Part shown: one piece after another, positions 18,315 through 25,803 of the stretch
Numbering within the stretch: the first letter of the stretch is position 1
Layout of the letters: the number at the start of each line of letters is the position of its first letter
DNA from: VRUE01 sp963728045
GTDB lineage: Bacteria > Actinomycetota > Thermoleophilia > Solirubrobacterales > 70-9
DNA: 64,000 nt
Assembly: GCA_963728045.1 (NCBI GenBank)
Contig: CAVSIE010000002.1
Location: 682,001-746,000, forward strand
Direction: 5' to 3'
The notes under the pieces: generated by a model
Told to the model about the DNA's origin: nothing
Databases searched by the model: none
What the model saw: only the letters and a program-made list of their open reading frames with translations
Position numbers and translations under genes: made by a program

Positions 18315-19205
18315 ATGGCAGCGATAGAGCTCCGCGGAGTCGTCAAGCGGTTCGGCCCGATCACGGCGGTGGACGGGCTCGACCTCGACGTGCCCGAGGG
18401 CATCTGCCTCGGCCTGCTCGGCCCCAACGGGGCCGGCAAGTCGACGACGATGCGGCTGCTGACCGGCCAGGCGATCCCCGACGCGGGCGAGCTGCGGGCG
18501 CTGGGGCACGAGCTGCCCGGCGACTCCAAGGCGGCCCGCGCCGAGATGGGCGTCGTCCCACAGCTCGACAACCTCGACGTCGACGTCACGGTCGAGGACA
18601 ACCTGGCCGTCTACGCGCGGCTCTACCGGGTCGAGGACGTCGGCGCCGCGGTCGAGCGGGGCCTGGCGCTGGCCCGCCTCACCGGGCGCCGCCGCGACGC
18701 CGTCGACGAGCTCTCCGGCGGCATGCGCCGCCGCCTGCTCCTGGCCCGCGGCCTGATCCACGACCCAAAGCTGATCCTGCTCGACGAGCCGACCGTCGGC
18801 CTCGACCCGCAGATCCGCACCGAGCTCTGGTCGCTGATCGACGGCCTGCGCTCGCGCGGCGTGACGATCCTGATGTCGACCCACTACATCGAGGAGGCCG
18901 AGCGGCTCGCCGACGAGGTGGCGCTGATGAACGAGGGGAAGATCATCGCCCGAGCGCACCCCGCCGAGCTGATCGCCGCCCACGCCGGCACCCACACCGC
19001 CGAGGTCTACGGGCCGCCGGAGCGGCTGACCGAAGTGCGGGGGATCGCCGAGGAGCAGGGACTGCGGGTGCGCCCGGCCGGACCGGCGATCGCGATCGTC
19101 GGCTCCGAGCGCGCCGGCAACGGCGCTATTCCCGAGGACGCGGTGATCCGCGCCGCCACGCTCGAGGACGTCTTCGTGCTGCTCACCGGGGAGGAGGCGG
19201 AATGA
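18315..19205 (+). CDS. ABC-2 type exporter ATP-binding protein (DrrA/NodI-like)
   Basis: 296 residues. Walker A GPNGAGKST at 36-44, Q-loop GVVPQLDNLD, signature LSGGMRRRLLLARGL, Walker B LILLDEPTVGLDP, H-loop STHYIEEAERLADE. C-terminal extension of ~80 residues as in DrrA/CcmA-type exporters. Partners with the permease that starts 4 nt before its stop. Substrate unknown: such pairs export antibiotics, lipids or polysaccharides. ATG 18315 is preceded by TTTAGGACG; AGGA may serve as a weak ribosome site. Confidence 0.92.
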   Translation: MAAIELRGVVKRFGPITAVDGLDLDVPEGICLGLLGPNGAGKSTTMRLLTGQAIPDAGELRALGHELPGDSKAARAEMGVVPQLDNLDVDVTVEDNLAVYARLYRVEDVGAAVERGLALARLTGRRRDAVDELSGGMRRRLLLARGLIHDPKLILLDEPTVGLDPQIRTELWSLIDGLRSRGVTILMSTHYIEEAERLADEVALMNEGKIIARAHPAELIAAHAGTHTAEVYGPPERLTEVRGIAEEQGLRVRPAGPAIAIVGSERAGNGAIPEDAVIRAATLEDVFVLLTGEEAE

Positions 19206-19990
19206 GGGCTGCGGCGACCACGATGAGGCGGCTGGAACCGGCCGCGATCGCCGGCGTGATGAGTCGCGAGGTCGCCAACTTCCGCACCTACTGGAAGGGA
19301 ACGACCTTCTCCAGCGTGCTCGAACCGATCGTCTACCTGCTCGCCTTCGGGCTCGGGTTGAGCGCGACGCTGGTCGACGAAGTCAACGGCCTGCCCTACG
19401 TCGAGTTCGTCGGCACCGGCATGGTCGCCACCGCGGTGATCTTCTCCAGCGCCCTGCCGGCGATGTTCGGCACCTTCGTCAAGCACCGCTTCCAGAACAC
19501 CTACGACGCGATCCTCGCCGCCCCGGTCGACGTCGAGGAGCTGGTCACCGCCGAGATGCTCTGGATCGGCGTGCGCGCCGCGGTCTACGGCTGCTTCCCG
19601 CTGGTCGTGACGATCGGCTTCGGCCTCAACCCCGCCTGGGGCATGTTGCTGGTGCCGTTCTTCTGCTTCGTCACCGCGCTCGGCTTCGCCGGCTTCGGGG
19701 TCGCGATGGCGGCGACCGTGGCCAAGATCGACCAGTTCAACTACGTGACGGCGCTCTGCATCACCCCCCTCTTCCTCGTCGCCGGCACCTTCTTCCCAAT
19801 CGACGGCCTGCCCGAGGGCGTGCAGGTGGTCGCCCAGCTCAACCCGCTGCACCAGCTGGTCGAGCTGGTCCGCGGCGGCGCCTTCGGCTTCGAGGCGGTC
19901 GACCTGGCTCGCTTCGCCTTCCTACTCGGCTTCGCCCTGCTGACCTGGCGCATCGCGGTCAGGCAGATGACGCTCCGCCTGATCGATTAA
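19202..19990 (+). CDS. ABC-2 type exporter permease (NodJ/DrrB-like)
   Basis: 262 residues, about six membrane segments, in the ABC-2 fold: N-terminal amphipathic elbow (GVMSREVANFRTYWKG), then SVLEPIVYLLAFGLGL, and the conserved late segment LCITPLFLVAGTFFPIDGLPEG followed by LNPLHQLVELVRGGAFG, typical of NodJ/DrrB. ATG overlaps the ATPase stop (ATGA), so both are co-translated. Its stop lies only 2 nt before the 3' end of the convergently encoded SRP RNA. Confidence 0.92.
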   Translation: MRAAATTMRRLEPAAIAGVMSREVANFRTYWKGTTFSSVLEPIVYLLAFGLGLSATLVDEVNGLPYVEFVGTGMVATAVIFSSALPAMFGTFVKHRFQNTYDAILAAPVDVEELVTAEMLWIGVRAAVYGCFPLVVTIGFGLNPAWGMLLVPFFCFVTALGFAGFGVAMAATVAKIDQFNYVTALCITPLFLVAGTFFPIDGLPEGVQVVAQLNPLHQLVELVRGGAFGFEAVDLARFAFLLGFALLTWRIAVRQMTLRLID

Positions 19991-19992
19991 AT

Positions 19993-20263
19993 GGACCGTG
20001 CACCCGTCTTCGAAGCGAGGCCACCGGGCGTGTCCGTCGCGTTTGGCTCGAGCCGGGCTCGCCTGCGGCACCCGCGGCATCCGCTTAAGGCTGCTTCCTT
20101 CCGGACCTGACCTGATTCGCGTGCCCACGTCGCGCAGGACCCGGCCGTCAACGCCGCCCGCGGCGCACTGACCCCGACGGCCAGCCCCTCGGAACGGTTT
20201 TCGGCCCCGCTAGAGCGGATTGCGGGTTACAAGGCACCGCTGATTCCCCGCCTAGCACGGTCC
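19993..20263 (-). ncRNA. ffs: Signal recognition particle RNA, long (Bacillus-type) form
   Basis: 271 nt on the minus strand. The apical SRP54-binding domain is unmistakable: TCAGGTCCGGAAGGAAGCAG with the GGAA tetraloop and asymmetric loop (complement around 20091-20112). Unlike the ~100-nt 4.5S RNA, the Alu-domain 5' part is also present: CCGTGCTAGGCGGGG, GCGGTGCC, CCGCAATCCGCTCTAGC and GGGGCCGAA. The 5' end GGACCGTGC (20255-20263) is perfectly complementary to the 3' end GCACGGTCC (19993-20001), closing the long helix. The length equals that of B. subtilis scRNA. It targets signal-peptide and membrane proteins with Ffh/FtsY. A TAGGAT box ends 7 nt before the 5' end. Confidence 0.95.
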
Positions 20264-20276
20264 GCTGAGGATCCTA
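20264..20276 (-). promoter_or_regulatory. SRP RNA promoter -10 element
   Basis: TAGGAT (complement of 20271-20276) is followed by 7 nt and then the base-paired 5' end of the SRP RNA at 20263, which fixes the transcription start. The -35 region 17-18 nt upstream (GGCTGG/CGGCTG) is weak. This calibrates the TAnnnT-to-start spacing used elsewhere in this annotation. Confidence 0.7.
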
Positions 20277-20304
20277 GCGCGCTAGCGAATTCGCCAGCCG
20301 GACA

Positions 20305-21381
20305 TCAGCCCACCTCCCGGCGGATCAGCTTGCGGCTCTTGACCACCGTCGCGGTCACCCTGCCGGCCCTCACCTTCTGCCGCACCAGCAGCCGATTGCG
20401 CTTCGCGACCTTGCCGCGCGCCTTCGGCTTGACCTTGAGCACGACCAGCTTCGCCTTGCCCTTGCGCACCTTGACCGTGCGCTTGTTCGTCGCCGGCTTG
20501 CGCTTCTTCAGCAAGCCCTGAGCAGTGATCCGGCAGTTGCGGCCGGCTTTGCGCGGGCACCTAACCCTGACCAGGAGCCGCCTCCCCTTGCCTTTGCCGG
20601 TGAGGATCGCCGTGCCGGGACTCGTCTGGCGGACCAGCTCGACCAGGCGCTGCGTCGCGTCCGCTCCGTCGCGGTCGCCTTTCCCGCGACCGGCGCCTTT
20701 GCCACCGGCTGTCCCAGAGGTCGCCTCGAGCACGACGTTGTCGTAGTCGCTGCTGCCGGTCACCAGCACGCTTGTGCCGGTGGTGTAGGCAGTAAAGATC
20801 CTCAGCCGGTAGTCGTGGCCGTTCTCGAGCCGCGAGGGATCGACCGTGGCCTGCGGCACGTCCGTCCAGCTGTCGGCGCCGGCGAGGGTCGTCGGCGGGA
20901 TCAGGGTGATGCTCTCGCCCCCGGCGCTGAGATCGATCAGCCGCACCGCGAAGGTGGCCGAGTTGCCGGCCACGCCGAGCAGCTGGGCGACGTCGGCACG
21001 CCTGTCCATCGCGAAGGTGACGCTCCCCGCGGCGTCGCCGCCGGCGCCCTCGTAGGTGAAGACCGGGCTGTCCCAGACCGCGGTCGTGGTCCCTCCGACC
21101 GCGGTTACCCCGACCACGCCCAGATAGTCGGACTCGATGTAGCCACCGCCATCGGCGCCGCCGGCGGGCTGGTGTGCATTTGTCGCTTTGGGGCAGAGCA
21201 CGGGCGCGAGGCAGACGCCGTCGAAGCTGGACGAGCTCTGCCAACCGGTGACGCCGCTGCCGAAGCCGCGGGCGGCCGGGTCAGGCGGGTACTTGGTCGC
21301 TGCCGCGAGCGAGGGAAGCGCCAGCAGGAGAGCGAAGCAGGCGGTGGCGATTCCGGCGGCACGGCGGCGGGAAGTGCTCAT
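20305..21381 (-). CDS. Secreted protein with jelly-roll-like domain and Lys/Arg-rich tail
   Basis: 358 residues. Signal peptide ends near LAAATK. The middle (about 30-240) is Gly/Asp-rich with beta character (GWQSSSSFDGVCLAPVLCP, YIESDYLGVVGVTAVGG, DSPVFTYEGAGGDAAGSV, DYDNVVLEA), resembling carbohydrate-binding jelly rolls, but no firm family match. The final ~110 residues are highly basic (KRKPATNKRTVKVRKGKAK), similar to tails of other exported proteins here. ATG at 21381 has GAAGGAGC upstream, the best Shine-Dalgarno in this stretch; a longer open frame upstream is not supported. Ends 42 nt from the SRP RNA promoter. Confidence 0.75.
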   Translation of the reverse strand: MSTSRRRAAGIATACFALLLALPSLAAATKYPPDPAARGFGSGVTGWQSSSSFDGVCLAPVLCPKATNAHQPAGGADGGGYIESDYLGVVGVTAVGGTTTAVWDSPVFTYEGAGGDAAGSVTFAMDRRADVAQLLGVAGNSATFAVRLIDLSAGGESITLIPPTTLAGADSWTDVPQATVDPSRLENGHDYRLRIFTAYTTGTSVLVTGSSDYDNVVLEATSGTAGGKGAGRGKGDRDGADATQRLVELVRQTSPGTAILTGKGKGRRLLVRVRCPRKAGRNCRITAQGLLKKRKPATNKRTVKVRKGKAKLVVLKVKPKARGKVAKRNRLLVRQKVRAGRVTATVVKSRKLIRREVG

Positions 21382-21475
21382 CTGAGTTGCTCCTTCGCGT
21401 TGGGGTAGCCCGTATGGCGGGTACTCGATATTTGGTACCCCACCCCGAAGCCGTGATCGCGAGGCTGGACGAACA

Positions 21476-21481
21476 TAGGAT
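21476..21481 (+). promoter_or_regulatory. -10 box of the antiporter gene
   Basis: TAGGAT lies 9 nt upstream of the GTG at 21491 with no Shine-Dalgarno between; probable leaderless start. The remaining intergenic part (21382-21475) contains only short imperfect repeats of GGTACCC/GGGTACC. Confidence 0.55.
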
Positions 21482-21490
21482 CGGCCGCAC

Positions 21491-22702
21491 GTGATCGAGG
21501 TCGACGCCGAATCCTTCTTCGCCATCGTCACCGTCGCCGCCCTGGCGGCGATCACCGTCGCCGTCGTCCCCAAGCGCTTCGCCCCGCCGGTGGTGGTGGT
21601 CGAGCTGCTGCTGGGGATCGTGATCGGGCCCGAGGTACTCGGCCTCGCTCACACCGACGACTTCATCGACTTCTTCTCCAACCTCGGCCTCGGCATGCTC
21701 TTCTTCTTCGCTGGCTACGAGATCGACTTCGAGCGGATCAAGGGCAAGCCGCTGAAGCTCGGCGCGCTCGGCTGGCTGCTCTCGGTCGCGCTCGCCTACG
21801 GGATCGGCGGCGCGCTGGCGGCGGCCGGCGTCGTCGTCTCCTTCCTCTACACCGGCTCGGCGATGGCGACAACCGCGATCGGCACCCTGATCCCGATCCT
21901 GCGCGACAACGGCGAGCTGAAGACCAGGTTCGGCACCTTCCTGCTGGCGGCGGGCGGCGTCGGCGAGTTCGGCCCGATCCTGCTGATCACCCTGGTGCTC
22001 TCGGCCAAACAGCCTTTGCACGAGGCGGTGATCCTGATCAGCTTCGTGGCAATCGCCCTGGTCCTGGCGCTGGCCTCGGTGCGTCTCGCCTGGCGTGGCT
22101 GGCCGGCGCTCGAGCGTACCTTCGAGGCCAGCAGCCAGCTGGCGGTGCGGATCACCGTGGTGCTCGTCTTCGGCCTCGTCCTGCTCGCCAGCGAGCTCGG
22201 CCTCGACGTCCTGCTCGGCGGATTCGTCGCCGGGATGATCGTCCGCATGGCCCTCAAGGGGCGCGAGCTGGCCGTCTTCGAGTCGAAGCTGACCGCGGTC
22301 GGCTTCGGCTTCTTCGTCCCCTTCTTCTTCGTCACCAGCGGGATCGAGTTCGACCTCAGCGCGCTCGGCTCGGCGGAAGCGCTGGGCAAGCTGGTCCTCT
22401 TCTTCGTCCTCTTCCTGGTCGTCCGCGGCGCCCCCGCCCTGCTCCTCTACCGCGGCGTCCTCGCCGCCCGCGACCGCGCCGCCCTCGCCTTCTACTCGGC
22501 GACCGAGCTCCCGCTCGTCGTCGCCATCACCACCCTCGCCGTCGACGGCGGCCACATGAAGGCCTCGACCGCTGCCGGCCTGGTCGGCGCCGCGATGCTC
22601 TCGACCCTGGTCTTCCCCTTCGTCGGCCTCGCCCTGCGCAAGCGCTCCGAGGCCGAGGGCCCCGCGCCACCACCCGATCCCGAGCCCGCTCCGGTCCTAT
22701 GA
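21491..22702 (+). CDS. Kef-type (CPA2) cation:proton antiporter
   Basis: 403 residues with about 12 membrane segments. CPA2 landmarks: ELLLGIVIGPEVLGLAHTDD after the first helix, LGLGMLFFFAGYEIDFERIK, TALIP-like TTAIGTLIPILRDNGEL, and EFGPILLIT where the paired acidic residue of antiporter cores lies; LLGGFVAGMIVRM and FFFVTSGIEFDLSAL later. No TrkA/RCK nucleotide-binding domain is fused, so ligand gating must come from elsewhere if at all. Exchanges K+ or Na+ for H+; cation not resolvable. GTG start chosen because the protein fold and TAGGAT box agree. Followed 13 nt later by tRNA-Val. Confidence 0.9.
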   Translation: MIEVDAESFFAIVTVAALAAITVAVVPKRFAPPVVVVELLLGIVIGPEVLGLAHTDDFIDFFSNLGLGMLFFFAGYEIDFERIKGKPLKLGALGWLLSVALAYGIGGALAAAGVVVSFLYTGSAMATTAIGTLIPILRDNGELKTRFGTFLLAAGGVGEFGPILLITLVLSAKQPLHEAVILISFVAIALVLALASVRLAWRGWPALERTFEASSQLAVRITVVLVFGLVLLASELGLDVLLGGFVAGMIVRMALKGRELAVFESKLTAVGFGFFVPFFFVTSGIEFDLSALGSAEALGKLVLFFVLFLVVRGAPALLLYRGVLAARDRAALAFYSATELPLVVAITTLAVDGGHMKASTAAGLVGAAMLSTLVFPFVGLALRKRSEAEGPAPPPDPEPAPVL

Positions 22703-22715
22703 TTGGCACCCTCCC

Positions 22716-22787
22716 GGGCGCGTAGCTCAGTGGGAGAGCGCTCGCCTCACACGCGAGAGGTCGCTGGTTCGAACCCAGCCGCGCCCA
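22716..22787 (+). tRNA. tRNA-Val (anticodon CAC)
   Basis: 72 nt cloverleaf: acceptor GGGCGCG/CGCGCCC with discriminator A, D-arm GCTC..GAGC, anticodon stem CTCGC/GCGAG with loop CTCACAC giving anticodon CAC, T-arm GCTGG-TTCGAAC-CCAGC. CCA is not encoded. Reads GTG codons, which are abundant here. Its 3' end lies 7 nt from the end of an accessory-looking gene on the other strand, a classical integration position. Confidence 0.97.
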
Positions 22788-22794
22788 TCGAGCC

Positions 22795-23805
22795 TTACTG
22801 CGCAGACTCGGCGATCTGATCGACGAGGCGCCCCGCATCCAGGCCTGGGCTGTCGCCATAGCGTTGGAATGCTTCCTCGAGAGCGCCGAATGCGATGTAA
22901 CGACAGATCTCTTCAAGCGGGGGATCGAGACCGAAGCGGAACAAAGGCCTGCCCAACTCCGTGAAGACCCGTTGCCGCTTCTCTTCGGGAGCGACGACGA
23001 ATAGTGGGATCTGGAGATTCGGCGCCGCGGCCATGAGATCGCCCATGCGCTGCAGGCCGGTGAATACGGGTGTGGTTGCCTCGATCTCGAAGGCCGAGAC
23101 GTAGATATTCCGCTTCAGCCAGACGACGTCGATGAGTTCGATGGTCCGCCTCACCTCGGCTGGCAACCACTCGGGCAATGAATCGACGGAAAAATCACCG
23201 AGCCGCTCGCCGTCGACCATGGTGCTGCGGTCGTTGCGAGCGATCCAAACGTCCAACCCCGCCTGTCGCCCGATCTTCGCCAGCTGCAGCTGCGCTGTGG
23301 AATGTCCGGTATCCCTGCGCGCCCTCACCGGTTCCCCCTCTTCCGTTGGCTCAGGCAGTGGGGGCTCGTCGTCCCGAACGGTGAGCTGGGTCTTGCCGCG
23401 CAGTTGATCCATGACCCACTCCGCTTCCGAGTCGGGAATCGCGTTCCCGGAGTTCCGAAACACCCAACCCCACAATGGATCGTCGTCGCTCCACATGCGA
23501 ACCTCGGAGAGCGTTACTCCTTCCGCTACCGGGACGCGGACCTCGAGCTCGGTTGGAAAGCGCAGCGGGTAAAGAGCTCGGCGCCAGATCCTCGGACCGT
23601 CAGCCTCCACCTCGAAGGCGGGTCCCGTGACCCTCAGGGCACCAACGAACGCTGAGATCTTGGTGATCCAGCAGAGGAATACATCCCCTTCGTCGATCCG
23701 GTCTCGGTTGCGCAGTCTCTCGGTGTGTCCACTGACTTCCCAGCCCGCGTTCAGACGGCTCTCCCGCCACGTCTCCTCGGTGAAAAGGTTGATGTAGTAG
23801 GCCAC
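22795..23805 (-). CDS. EVE/PUA-like domain fused to a nuclease-like domain
   Basis: 336 residues. Residues 1 to about 130 match the EVE pattern: YYINLFTEETWRE, then DEGDVFLCWITKISAFVGALRV and FPTELEVRVPV; EVE domains read modified bases. After an acidic/Pro linker (DDEPPLPEPTEEGEP) the second half (STAQLQLAKIGRQAGLDVWIARND ... IDVVWL ... AFEIEATTPVFTGLQRMGDLM) resembles restriction-endonuclease-fold proteins whose core contains DVVWL and (A/F)EIExTT; the catalytic D...ExE is my reading. Likely a modification-dependent restriction or RNA/DNA surveillance protein. Less biased codon use than neighbours and position against tRNA-Val suggest acquisition. GTG start with TAGGGT 9 nt upstream, leaderless. 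Confidence 0.72.
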   Translation of the reverse strand: MAYYINLFTEETWRESRLNAGWEVSGHTERLRNRDRIDEGDVFLCWITKISAFVGALRVTGPAFEVEADGPRIWRRALYPLRFPTELEVRVPVAEGVTLSEVRMWSDDDPLWGWVFRNSGNAIPDSEAEWVMDQLRGKTQLTVRDDEPPLPEPTEEGEPVRARRDTGHSTAQLQLAKIGRQAGLDVWIARNDRSTMVDGERLGDFSVDSLPEWLPAEVRRTIELIDVVWLKRNIYVSAFEIEATTPVFTGLQRMGDLMAAAPNLQIPLFVVAPEEKRQRVFTELGRPLFRFGLDPPLEEICRYIAFGALEEAFQRYGDSPGLDAGRLVDQIAESAQ

Positions 23806-23814
23806 GCGATCCAG

Positions 23815-23820
23815 ACCCTA
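23815..23820 (-). promoter_or_regulatory. -10 box of the EVE-domain gene
   Basis: TAGGGT on the minus strand, 9 nt before the GTG at 23805; no Shine-Dalgarno. It sits in the 25-nt gap after the Fic gene, so the EVE gene can be transcribed separately from the upstream Fic gene. Confidence 0.5.
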
Positions 23821-23830
23821 CCGTCGGGTA

Positions 23831-24922
23831 TCACGATGCTCCTCGTTCCGGAGCAGCGTCCGCGCGCAGCTGCCGGCTGGCTCGGTAGCGGGTGGTTCGA
23901 CCTTGGCCGAACTGCTCGACCAAGCCGGCATCGAGGAGGCGGCGGAAGTCGGCGCTGGCGGTTGCGGGGGAGATCTCGGCCTCGCGGGCGTAGGTGGCGC
24001 GGTCGGCGCCGGCGAAGAGGCTCTGCTCCAGGGCGATGAGGAGGCGGTCGGGCCAGTTGCGGCCCTCCATCAGCTCTTCTAGGCGAGACCAGCGAGCGGC
24101 GGCTTGCTCGATCTGCGCCAGGCGCTGCCTCGCCTGTGCGATGTGGGCCTCGATGCAGAAGGCGACCCAACCGGAGACGTCCCGTTGCGGATCGTAGGTG
24201 GGGCCGTGCGCCTCGTTGAGCGCCGCGTAGTACTCGGCCGTGTGCTCGGCGAGGTACTCCTCGATCGAGCCGAACTCCGGTGACATTAGACCCTCACGGG
24301 CTAGCACCAATGACTGCACGATCCGCGATACCCGACCGTTGCCGTCGCGGAACGGGTGGACCGAGACGACGTGCAGGTGAGCCATCGCCGCCCGCACGAC
24401 GACGTGCGCATCGAGGTCGCCGCCTTCGAGCCACTCGACGACCTCGGCCATCAGGGCGGGTACCTCGTCCCCCGGCGGTCCCTCGTAGACGAGCCGCCCA
24501 TCGTTTCCCGTGATACCCACTGACCCCGTCCGCCAGAGGCCGGGCGAGCTGCCCTTCTGGAAGTAACAGGCGTCGAAGTGGAGGTCGAGCACCACCCGGT
24601 CGAGCCAGCGGAAGCCCGGATCGCCGGTCATCACCGCCACGTGGTCCATCGCGCGGGCATAGCAGGCAACGGCCATCCGGTTCTCGTCATCGGTGTCGAC
24701 GATCTGCTCGCCGCTGACCAGCGCAACCGCGTCCTCCCGCGGCACGCTGAACCCCTCGATCGATGTGGACCCCTCGAAGGCGCTGGCCCGAACCTGGCGC
24801 CGCAGGACGCCCATCCAAGGGGACCTGCGACCTGCCTCGCCGCCCAGTTCGGCGCGCAAGCGATCGAGCTCGCTGAGGCGTGCTTCGAGATCTGCCGAAA
24901 GGGGCGGAGTTGGGAGCAGCAT
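23831..24922 (-). CDS. Fic-domain protein (AMPylase-type) with C-terminal winged helix
   Basis: 363 residues. Fic signature HPFRDGNGRVSR (HxFxDGNGRxxR) is complete, with upstream flap region GLWRTGSVGITG...LVYEGPPGDEVPALM. An N-terminal class II inhibitory motif STSIEG ((S/T)xxxEG) is present, so the enzyme is self-inhibited. C-terminal ~70 residues form a winged helix (YAREAEISPATASADFRRLLDAGLVEQFGQGRTTRYR). Such proteins modify Ser/Thr/Tyr of targets with AMP; targets unknown. ATG 24922 is preceded by TAAAAT at 6 nt and no Shine-Dalgarno. The promoter is covered by two 20-bp palindromes, suggesting autorepression through the winged helix. Fic proteins with this layout are stand-alone or toxin-like; no separate antitoxin gene is seen. 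Confidence 0.92.
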   Translation of the reverse strand: MLLPTPPLSADLEARLSELDRLRAELGGEAGRRSPWMGVLRRQVRASAFEGSTSIEGFSVPREDAVALVSGEQIVDTDDENRMAVACYARAMDHVAVMTGDPGFRWLDRVVLDLHFDACYFQKGSSPGLWRTGSVGITGNDGRLVYEGPPGDEVPALMAEVVEWLEGGDLDAHVVVRAAMAHLHVVSVHPFRDGNGRVSRIVQSLVLAREGLMSPEFGSIEEYLAEHTAEYYAALNEAHGPTYDPQRDVSGWVAFCIEAHIAQARQRLAQIEQAAARWSRLEELMEGRNWPDRLLIALEQSLFAGADRATYAREAEISPATASADFRRLLDAGLVEQFGQGRTTRYRASRQLRADAAPERGAS

Positions 24923-24928
24923 GCTCCC

Positions 24929-24975
24929 ATTTTAGACGATTAATCGTCTAAACGTTTAGACGATTAATCGTCTGA
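24929..24975 (-). promoter_or_regulatory. Tandem palindromic operators over the fic promoter
   Basis: TTAGACGATTAATCGTCTAA (24932-24951) and TTAGACGATTAATCGTCTGA (24956-24975) are each palindromic and are separated by ACGT, so the pair also forms a larger palindrome centred on ACGT. The fic -10 TAAAAT (minus, 24929-24934) overlaps the proximal unit and lies 6 nt from the ATG. A dimeric winged-helix protein, plausibly Fic itself, is the likely binder. Confidence 0.8.
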
Positions 24976-24980
24976 CCTCG

Positions 24981-25370
24981 CTACGGCATCTCTCCTTGCT
25001 CCGCTACCGCGAAGATGTTGCCGGACGGGTCCTTGAACCAGGCGATCTCCGGGCCCGGGCCGCGGGCGATGCCCTTCTCGTCCTGGTCGAAGCCGTCGTA
25101 GCGCTCGAATGTGACGCCCTGTGAGCTCAGCCCGTCGACGGCGGCGTCGACGTCGTCGACCTCGAAGTTGAGGACCGTGTAGGTCGCGGGCGTGAAGTCC
25201 GGCTTGACGTAGACAAGGGTGTCGCGGCCGCCGGCCATGTGCACCGCCATCACGCCGAACTCCTCGCTCAGGGTCGTCGTCGTCAGGCCGAGCGTGCCCT
25301 CATAGAACTCCTTCGCCTTGTCGAGATCGTCGACGGCGAAGCTGTTGGTGGCTTTCGTGCTCCCAAACAT
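24981..25370 (-). CDS. Glyoxalase/VOC superfamily protein
   Basis: 129 residues with two beta-alpha-beta-beta-beta halves: NSFAVDDLDKAKEFYEGTLGL in the first and LNFEVDDVDAAVDGLSSQGV ... IAWFKDPSGNIFAV in the second, the VOC/bleomycin-resistance layout. Putative metal ligands are less clear than in glyoxalase I (the usual first His is N/S here), so the reaction cannot be assigned. ATG 25370 with AGAGGAG 5 nt upstream; GTG 25373 is the alternative. Single gene between the fic operators and an unknown gene. Confidence 0.82.
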   Translation of the reverse strand: MFGSTKATNSFAVDDLDKAKEFYEGTLGLTTTTLSEEFGVMAVHMAGGRDTLVYVKPDFTPATYTVLNFEVDDVDAAVDGLSSQGVTFERYDGFDQDEKGIARGPGPEIAWFKDPSGNIFAVAEQGEMP

Positions 25371-25414
25371 CACGGCTCCTCTCGTTGCGGCTCGTGCACA
25401 GTCTTCTCGTCCCC

Positions 25415-25780
25415 CTACCCGGCCAGCTCGGGGATATGGCGCTCCAGGTGCGTCGCGATCGTCTCACGAACCCAGCGCTGCGTCTCGGCGTCGGCCATCC
25501 GGTAGCGGCCAATGAGCATCTTCTGGTCGGTCAGCGGCAGGCCGGCGATCTCCCAGCGCACCGCGAGCCGCTCGAAGAGCAACTCGGAGCGGCGGCGCCA
25601 GGCGTCGTCCTGGGTGGTCGCGGCGGTGGCCGGTCCCTCGCCGATCTTCGCGACCGTGCCCGCGCTGAGCGATTCGCGCAGGGTGAGGACGTTGCCCTCG
25701 GCGTCGGCATAGTCGACGGTCGGGGGCTTCTCGCGGGACTGGCGTCGCTTGCGCTTGGCCATCGAATCCGAGTCTGCCAC
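25415..25780 (-). CDS. Unknown small basic protein
   Basis: 121 residues from GTG 25780, or 115 from ATG 25762 (MAKRKRRQSREKPP). N-terminus strongly basic, then a strand-like piece VDYADAEGNVLTLRESL, and a helical C-terminal half (WRRRSELLFERLAVRWEIAGLPLTDQKMLIGRYRMA) with many Trp/Arg. No signal peptide, membrane segment or known motif. It follows arfB on the same strand after 23 nt and could be co-transcribed. I do not recognise the family. Confidence 0.6.
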   Translation of the reverse strand: MADSDSMAKRKRRQSREKPPTVDYADAEGNVLTLRESLSAGTVAKIGEGPATAATTQDDAWRRRSELLFERLAVRWEIAGLPLTDQKMLIGRYRMADAETQRWVRETIATHLERHIPELAG

Positions 25781-25803
25781 GACGCGCCCGCAGGCGGCAA
25801 CGC

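Noticed and set aside
17423..18601. A longer minus-strand frame through the ABC ATPase gene start
   Set aside because: The upstream part has no similarity to acetolactate decarboxylase and is antisense to a well-supported ATPase.
22716..24975. att site duplication flanking the tRNA-Val island
   Set aside because: I looked for a second copy of the tRNA 3' end near 23.8-25 kb and saw none; island status rests only on content and position.
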